This document shows, piece by piece, positions 57,026 to 64,000 of a DNA stretch of 64,000 bases. This DNA is from Isochrysis galbana. Taxonomy: Eukaryota; Haptophyta; Isochrysidales; Isochrysidaceae. The stretch's first letter is position 1, and each line of letters opens with the position of its first letter. Both the position numbers and the translations under genes were made by a program. The notes under the pieces are model-generated. The model ran no database searches, was not told the origin of the DNA, and was given only the letters and a program-made list of their open reading frames with translations. The DNA lies in assembly GCA_018136815.1 (NCBI GenBank), contig CM030942.1, forward strand, positions 2,989,546 through 3,053,545, given 5' to 3'.

Positions 57026-58382
57026 GCGTTCGCGGCGGCTCAGTGGCTCGCCTCTGCCTCTGCCGAGACGTTCAAACTCCACCGCGGCCTCGATGGGCAG
57101 AGAGTCGCGAGGGGAGATCTCGGCGGCTGGGAGGCGAAGGCGGCGCGGAGAGAGGCGGAATGAGTCATTCTGAGCTAATTATTCTGAGCTAGAGCTAGAA
57201 TCTCTTGCGATATTGTGAAGACTTGAAGGCGCATCGTAAAGGTCGGAGGTGGGGGGGTGATGGGGGGTGGGGGGGGAGGGGGGGTCTGGGGCCCAAAGGG
57301 CATCGGCTAGTTGGGTGATTTCCGGGGTTTCTACTCCTAAGGTGTCAAACACAGGAATAGTGTGTTTCTACGGAAGTCAAAAACAGTGTTTTTCACCGTG
57401 TTTCGTGTTTCTAGGAGGAGACCCCTATGTCCGGAACAGAGGGCTGCGCGCTGCGCGCGCGGTGAGTGAGCGTGCAAACAAGGCCATGAGGTCATAGCCA
57501 TATAGCCATAGCATAATCAATACCGCCACCCACCACCTGATTGCCTGGCCTCCTACCTACCACTACCACCTACCACCTAGCACCTAGTTGGATGCAAGAC
57601 AATCAATCATCAATCACACTCATGCTTGACAGTTACAATTATAACTACACTCCCACAAGAACTACCGGTAGCTGTGAGCTGTGATGCTACTACAGGAGAT
57701 GGGGAAAGTGGGGTCCAATCTCCCGCCTGGAGCTCGCGCCGAGGGGCGGGGGGGGGGAGAGCGGCGGGAGGAAGGCGACTGGAGTACTTTAGTAAAAGAG
57801 AGGAGGGAGGGAGTACAGGGGCCCTCTCCTCCTCCGCTTCCCCTCTCGCGCCTTGGCGGAGTACTTATTTGTTCACAGAGTAAAACCGGCCTTCCCAGAG
57901 AAGAGAGAAGAGAGGGAGGGAGAGAGAGAGAGAGAGAAGAGAGGGAGAGAGAGAGAGAGAGAGAGATGCCGCCTCGTCTACTTCTTTCTCTGTTATATTC
58001 TCTCTGTCTCGTCGCACAAGAAGCTCTCTGACTCCTCGTTGAGGAGATCCTTCTTTCTTCTGTCTCTCGTCTACTTTTCTCTGTCCTCTCAGCTAACACA
58101 CAGCTCTCTCTCTCCCCCTCCCTCTCTCTCTTCTTTCTTCTCCCCCTCCCTCCCTCTCTTCTCTCTTCTCTCCCTCCCTCCCTCTCTTCTCTCCCTCCCT
58201 CTCCCTCTCTTCTCTCCCTCCCTCCCTCTCTTCTCTCTTCTCCCTCTCCCTCCCTCTCTTCTCTCTTCTCTGAGGGGGGGAGAAGGGGAAGGCCGGTTGT
58301 ACTCTCGTGGTTTTTACTCTTAGCGGGACGGAGCCACCGGACGAATCTCGCGGCGATCTGCGCCTCCCCCCCCCCCCCCCCC

Positions 58383-58441
<59 letters not shown>

Positions 58442-58634
58442 ACTCCCCCCCCCTTCTCTCCCTCTCTCTTTCTCTGTTCTCTTCCCTCTCTTCACTCTTC
58501 CTCCGTACCTCTCTCTCTCTTCAGCTCCCCCCCCTCTCTCTTCTCTCTGTTCGCTCCGCGAATCCACCCTCCCCCCCATCTCACCTGCTTTTCTCCTCCA
58601 GAGCTCCTATATTTTCTCTCCTCCAATCCTCCTC

Positions 58635-58734
<100 letters not shown>

Positions 58735-59083
58735 AAGTACAGAACTCTCAGACTCACAGATTCACACGTATCCCGCGCCCACTCCTCCGATGGAGATGGA
58801 AGAGATTCCGAAGACTCGCGGCGCAGAATCATCGAGGATTCTCCTCTCTTCTCCTCGCTTCTCTCTCTTCTCCTCTTTCTCTCTTCTCCTCGCTTCTCTC
58901 TCTTCTCCCTCTCTCTCTTCTCTCTTCTCTCTCCCTCTCTCCCTCTCTCTCCCGTCTCTTCGCTCTTCTCTCTCTCGTTCTTCTCTCTCTTCTCTCTTCT
59001 CTCTCTCCCCCTCCTCTCTTCTCTTCTCTTCCCTCTCTCTCTTCTCTCCCTCCCCTCTCCCTCGCTCTCTCTCTTCTCTCGCG

Positions 59084-62000
59084 ATGAACGAGCAGCTCGC
59101 TCTGGTGGAGGAAGCTCTGCGCCGCTCGCGGGGAGCGGCCCTCGCGGGCGTGCCGCTCGACATCGCGGTGGCGAGGCAGTACGGAGACTCCACCGTCACG
59201 CTGCGCACGCAGGTCAGCCGGGGCGGAAGGGCTGGGAGCAGGGAGGGAGGGAGGGACGGAGAGAGAGAGAGCGCGCGGGGGGGGAGGGAGGGAGGGAGAG
59301 GGGGGGGGGGGCAGGGAGCGGTGTGCAAGTGTGCGTCTCAGTCTTCCTCAGCAACCGGAGGTCAATCTCTGTGAGTGGGCGTCCCCGGGCAGGTCTAGCC
59401 GCTATCCCTCGCCATCGGTAGTCCTGACTGGGGCCTGCCCTCGCCTCGGATGTGACGCAGATCCCCGCAAAGGGCGCGGCGCCGCTTCCCCCAGCGGGCA
59501 TTGGCCGGCGCTCAACGCCCGAAGAGGGCGCTAGCGCTGCCTTCTCCCTCTCGTCTCTCGCTGGTGAGCGCTGTTGCCACACAAGCGCACGCACACACGT
59601 GAACACCGCTTGCGCTTTTCGAGCGTCACGGTGAGGGTTTGCACGAGTGGTCTGTCGCCCGCCAGCCCGGCCGGCCAGCTGGCTTCGGCGCAGCGCACTT
59701 TCTCTGCCCCAGCGCTCACACCGGCCCGTCTGGCACGGACCTCAGGCTCACTCCCGACCCGCCCCGCCCGCGGGGGCGTCGACCGCCACCTCTCGACGGC
59801 TTCCTTCTTCGAGGCCCCGACCGGCATCCGCGAGGCCGACGAGGAGGGGATCGGTCGTCACGGCACATCGGGCTCCTTTTACGACGACTCGTCACAGGTG
59901 CGTGCCGCCCCGCTCGGTGGCTCCTCGCGCTCCACCATCCTGGCCGCCGTGGGGCACCGTGCTCCCACCAAGACCCGCCATCTCTCACGAGGCTCGCCTG
60001 ATCCCCTCGTCGCCATAGGTCGCCACCTTGCTCGCTGAGATCGAGCGGCTCAAGCGCAAGGCCCTCTCGCGCGGCGTGAACCTCACATCGCCACAGGAGG
60101 ACGTGCCCGCAGAGGATGTCGCGATGCTCCGTCAGGCGCGTCAGAGCCCGACCCTGCCAAATTCGCGTAGCCGCTGTGGCCCCCGACGGTCGCAGCCACC
60201 GCAGGCTCTGAGTGCGCTGCACATGGCCACTCGACTACCTCGCTTCGCTCACCCGTTCTCCAGGTTTTCATCATGGCCGACTCTACCGGCGACGGCCAGA
60301 TCAACCTGGAGGAACTCAAGAATCTGCACCACGTGCTAGGCGAGCCTCTCACGGACAATGAGGCCGCCTCCGCCTTCAAGGCGCGCCGAGCCAGATGTTT
60401 CCGGCCAGCCAGCGTGAGCGCGACTCGGCAGCACGGTGGCAACCCCCCTCTCGCCCCGGGCTGCGCAGGCGATGGACTCCAACCGCTCAGGCTCGGTCTC
60501 CTTTGATGACTTCTTGGCCTGGTGCGCCGCGCGGGGTTACGGGCCGGCGTGCGTCCTACTTCCGAGCGCCGCGCGAGGCACTTGCCTCTCGCCCGCTAAT
60601 GGAGCCGCCTGGCCTCTGTCGGCCCAGGTACACGCTGGCGCACTCTTCATCGGGCATGCTCTCAAAGAAGGGCCAGGCCTACACCGACCGCTTCAAGCGC
60701 ATCATGGGGCGCATCGGCGATGCATTTGACATCAAGAACCTCTCCATATCCGCCTCGGGCCAGCCCAAGTGAGCCGCGGCCGCGCTCTTCGCCGCCATCA
60801 CCAGGGCACATCCGTTCGCGCCTGAGTGCCGCGGCGAGCGCGCTGGCACCAAACGGCCTCCGCCTCACCACACGCGCGCTCACAGGTCGCTCGAGTATCG
60901 GGTCAACTTCTTCTACAACGACAGGGGTGTCCTGAAGCAGATCTCCCCATGGTGCGTCCGGCTGCATGCCTTGGAAGCTGCCACCCCGTTTGAACACACG
61001 CCGTCTCGTCAACACGCAGGCATGACATCCCCCTGTACGCCCCCGATGGCCACGTGCACTTCATCACGGAGATCCCCAAATTCTCGCGCGCCAAGTTCGA
61101 GATCGCCACCGGCGAGGTGCGCGCGCGCCGCCTTCCCCGAGTAGGGACGGAGCCAATATGGTTGCTGTTGTAGCGAGGGCGCCTCCTTCCTGCCGCCCCC
61201 TCCCCCCCCCCCCCCCCCAAGCATGGTTACCGCTCTAGGACGCACCGTCCCTCCGGCCCGCAGGTGCTCAACCCGATCAAGCAGGACGTCAAGAATGGTA
61301 AGCTGCGTGACTACAACTATGGCGACATGGTCTTCAACTACGGCGCGCTGCCGCAGGTGCCGTACGCCGAGCGAGCACAGCCAGCACGTCGCCCCTCGTG
61401 CCACCTTTCTCTGGCCACAGTGCTTCACTGGATCGAGCAACCTCTCCTCTCTTACTCTAGACCTGGGAAGATCCGTCGCACACTACGCCGGACACGGGAC
61501 ACATCGGCGATAACGACCCGATCGACGCGGTGGAGATCGGCACTAAGATTATGCGTACCGGCTCGGTCACCAAGGTCAAAGTGCTGGGCTGTCTCGCGAT
61601 GATCGACGATGGCGAGACCGACTGGAAGGTGCGGCCGTCGCCACGTCGGACCGACCTGAGCCAGCGCGTCGCCACAACTACGGCCGGCGGCTGCCACCGC
61701 CTCCAAGCGCGGTTCACGCGCCCTGCTCGCCAACCATTCCACCCCAAGCCGTGATGACAAGTGCCAATCGGCTCCCCTCAGTGTATCGTCATCAACGTGG
61801 ACGACGTCCTCGCGCCGAGGCTCAACGATATTGGCGACGTGGAGCGCGAGCTGCCCGGCTTTGTTGCCACCTTGCGGGAGTGGCTTCGCATGTACGCCAC
61901 GAGACCGCCCCCCAAGCGCGCGCTCTAATGCCACGCACCGCTGTCCGCACGCCGTTCCTCCACAAAATGCGCGATGGCCCTCCGCCAGGTACAAGACGGT

Positions 62001-62130
62001 CGATGGGAAGCCGCAGAATAAGTTTGGACTCGAGGAGCGCGCGCTGGATCGCGCGTATACGCTCAACGTCATCGCTGAGACCCACGAGTTTTGGAAGAAG
62101 CTCACGTCCACAGGGCAGAAGACGGTCTAA
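59084..62130 (+). CDS. EF-hand/soluble inorganic pyrophosphatase fusion, thirteen exons
   Basis: Proposed exons: 59084-59212, 59461-59563, 59713-59897, 60019-60135, 60264-60380, 60469-60548, 60628-60768, 60886-60951, 61020-61116, 61264-61356, 61461-61628, 61782-61891, 61989-62130; consistent phases, 515 residues. Two EF-hands: loop 1 [12 protein letters not shown] (184-195) and loop 2 [12 protein letters not shown] (220-231, Asp at position 12). The pyrophosphatase part (about 290-515) has the family I active site: [39 protein letters not shown], the signature [12 protein letters not shown] (about 392-403), [16 protein letters not shown], and [11 protein letters not shown]. It hydrolyses PPi to two phosphates with Mg2+. 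Trypanosomatid acidocalcisomal VSPs share the EF-hand plus PPase order. No signal peptide is visible. Introns 4 and 5, around the EF-1 exon, appear to be GC-AG. The exon 6 donor is a choice between GTGCGT and a nearer GC. Confidence 0.88.
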
Positions 62131-62994
62131 ATCTTCATGTCGATCCATTGCGCAATCTAGGCAAACGGGTGGCTTGCACACGGTCATCCTCCTTGACGGC
62201 GAAAGCCGCGCCAGCACGCCGGCCGATTCTCGATTTGATGTGACGCCTTCCCACGCCTAGAGTACGGAGAGTCACCCCCACCTTCACAATCATCTACACC
62301 CCCACCGTCCCACACCCAACCGCCCGCCGCTAACACACACTAGAGGCACCGCTTCTTCCCTCCCTTTAAAGAGAGTGACAACCGCCCTCCTCGGCGTCGC
62401 GCGGCGCACAACCCTCACGCCAAAAACAAAGAGAGGGGGCATAGATGGATGGATTCCCTACTACTTCCCATTTCATACAAACATCTTTGCATACCCATCG
62501 CCTTTGTTCTCTCCATGTCTCTTGAATGTCGGGTCATTCACGTCGCCCTTTGGGAGCGTCGCCCAACACGTGCGTGCCGCCTTCACATTGTGTTTGTAGA
62601 GTGCGTGTTTGTGCGCGCTTCGAGCTCTCCGTGTGGGCCAGCGCTTGCCGCAGCACGCTCTCTTTTCAAGTGTGTTTGTGGCGCTTCAAAATAAGTTGTA
62701 CCGCTCGCGCTAGACGCGAGTTGCGAGTTATTATAATTGTTCGCCTTCCTGATCCTGAAAGAAGAAAATCCTTTCAAAATCAAAATTACCGCTACTTGTA
62801 CGCGGAGATTGGGTTGGGGTTGGGTTTGAATAAAACTCTGGTTCAACTAGCTAGTGGTTGATCGATCAAGTTTTGATCCGGAGATCGTCCATCCACCACA
62901 CTCCACACTCCCTCCTCCGCACAGTCCTCGTCATCGCCCGTGTCGTTGTCCTCGGAGTCCAACTCTCTAGAGGTTGCCAACTCCAACTCCAACT

Positions 62995-63150
62995 CAAAAA
63001 AAAATCTTCTTGCAAAAATTCCCGCTACATATGCGGCGTGAGGCAGCTTGCTAGTGTACTTCCCTACTACCCAACCTTAACCCCTAACAACCCCCTTTCC
63101 CTTCCCCAGTTCCCTCTTTGGCGGAGAAGCTGGTTCCGGGGAATTGTGCC
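62995..63150 (+). repeat. LINE 3'-tail copy
   Basis: Same family as 29065-29235: AAATCTTCTTGC, CCCGCTACATATGCGGCGTG, TTCCCTACTACCCAACCTTA, GGAGAAGCTGGTTCCGG. Confidence 0.7.
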
Positions 63151-63572
63151 AACTCCAACTCAAGCAAGCATCAATCAGGCACGGTCTGAACTAGCTGAGA
63201 CAGGCGCCGCATCGGGCGGGGGGATCACCCGTCTTTCCCTCGTCGTCGCCATCGGTCAAAACACTCAGCACCACCACGCGCACGCGTCTCCGTTCGGAGT
63301 TTGGAGTTTGGACGCAGAGTAGCTGCAGCTGCTGGCCGGCCGGCCGTCGGGCACTCTCCACGGGTCCGTGGGCGGTGGGCGGCCCGTGCGCCGTGCGGCC
63401 CAAAATTTCGTGGGTCCGTGGGGCGCGCCCCGACGTATATTCCGCTCGCAAATTTCGCTCTCGCTGGGCCCCCCCAAAGACCGCAAAACAAACTCGAGAA
63501 ACTATGGCCTGCGCCAATCTACTACATAACATGCAAGATGCAGCACAGCCGCCTGTGTGCCCTCCGCTCGAT

Positions 63573-63610
63573 TCTACCGTTATACTCGGCTTCTACCGTT
63601 ATACTCGGCG
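63573..63610. repeat. 19-bp direct repeat, two adjacent copies
   Basis: TTCTACCGTTATACTCGGC twice in tandem. A related CTCTACCGTTATAACCGCG occurs at about 36885. Confidence 0.7.
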
Positions 63611-63882
63611 CTGCCGCGCGAGCGGAGCTGCTGCTGCGTGGCTTGTGGGGCTGGGCGCGAACGTGGCCGCCCGCGCCACCCACCACCTCCCCGCGCTATT
63701 ATAAACGTGAAAATGGTGTGTTTATCACATATTAAGGAGGTCCTCCTCAGCTCCGACCGGCTCATTCTCTACGCCTGCTGTTCGTGGAAGAGGTCGCGTT
63801 CCATTAATAAACACGCGTGTTTACTTATTTTTCTCCCTCGCGTTCTCCTGTCGACCTCCCGGTCCGCGGGGGAAGCGAGGAT

Positions 63883-64000
63883 ATGGCGGTGGTGGGGATC
63901 CCGCTGCTCTTCCTATCGCTCTGCATGGGCTGGCTGTTGCCCAGGGCGCCTGCCCGGGGTGGTATCACGTACATGGGGATGTCGCGCAAGCAGGCTGAGC
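63883..64000 (+). CDS. Start of a gene encoding a secreted or targeted protein, cut by the window edge
   Basis: ATG at 63883 (context GATATGG) opens a frame with no stop to the window end (39 codons). The first about 20 residues (MAVVGIPLLFLSLCMGWLLP) are a textbook signal peptide core followed by Arg/Ala residues (RAPARGG). This suits an ER-routed or plastid-targeted precursor. Too short to name. Part or all of it could also be the first exon only. Confidence 0.45.
   Translation, partial: MAVVGIPLLFLSLCMGWLLPRAPARGGITYMGMSRKQAE

Larger units (their letters stand above)
62131..63882. other. Intergenic: LINE tail, short tandem repeat, promoter region of the edge gene
   Basis: 62995-63150 is a LINE-tail copy. 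63573-63610 has TTCTACCGTTATACTCGGC twice. 62131-62450 is the 3' flank of the pyrophosphatase gene. No other gene seen. Confidence 0.45.

Overview
This is a GC-rich nuclear window from a eukaryote, most likely a photosynthetic protist with a plastid of secondary origin (haptophyte-like; lineage not proven). Four things point that way. Genes carry short introns of about 70-160 bp with GTGCGT/GTGAGT donors and occasional apparent GC-AG introns. There is a PAO/TIC55-type Rieske oxygenase whose N-terminus starts with a signal peptide. A stand-alone OMP decarboxylase sits among intron-bearing genes. Gene flanks are packed with (AG)n/(TC)n tracts. There are two 100-N assembly gaps (11506-11605 and 36606-36705); each truncates a gene.

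Layout. 0.1-5.3 kb: a very long non-canonical poly(A) polymerase on the minus strand. 5.3-10.2 kb: pyrimidine tracts, a hAT transposase relic, a LINE tail and an interspersed repeat. 10.4-11.5 kb: nucleoplasmin-like FKBP, cut by gap 1. 12.5-14.1 kb (minus): Rieske oxygenase. 14.7-16.3 kb: second repeat copy and a second hAT relic. 17.2-19.2 kb (minus): three-exon ABC1/UbiB-family kinase. 19.5-21.4 kb: a MITE and a copia relic. 23.0-25.5 kb (minus): coiled-coil protein. 25.6-27.4 kb: tandem and palindromic repeats. 27.96-28.69 kb: OMP decarboxylase. 29-33.5 kb: LINE tails and one small two-exon gene with a presequence (minus). 33.8-34.45 kb (minus): J-domain protein. 35.8-36.6 kb: cysteine-rich/coiled-coil gene cut by gap 2. 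38.3-44.5 kb: twelve-exon EF-hand multi-pass membrane protein. 44.8-46.1 kb: LINE reverse-transcriptase relic (minus). 48.8-49.6 kb: small membrane protein. 51.4-52.0 kb (minus): orphan ORF. 53-54 kb: LINE relic and repeat. 54.5-56.1 kb (minus): 'SHVWL' domain plus LRR protein. 59.1-62.1 kb: thirteen-exon EF-hand/inorganic pyrophosphatase fusion. 63.88 kb to the edge: start of a gene encoding a signal peptide.

The genes form no operon or pathway cluster. Two recurring themes are calcium binding (EF-hands fused to a pyrophosphatase and to a polytopic membrane protein) and long homopurine/homopyrimidine tracts next to start codons. The strongest item is the EF-hand/pyrophosphatase fusion, whose architecture recalls the acidocalcisomal soluble pyrophosphatase (VSP) of trypanosomatids. 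Intron-exon structures were worked out by eye from phase, splice sites and family motifs, with no transcript support. Purely intergenic stretches are listed with what they hold.
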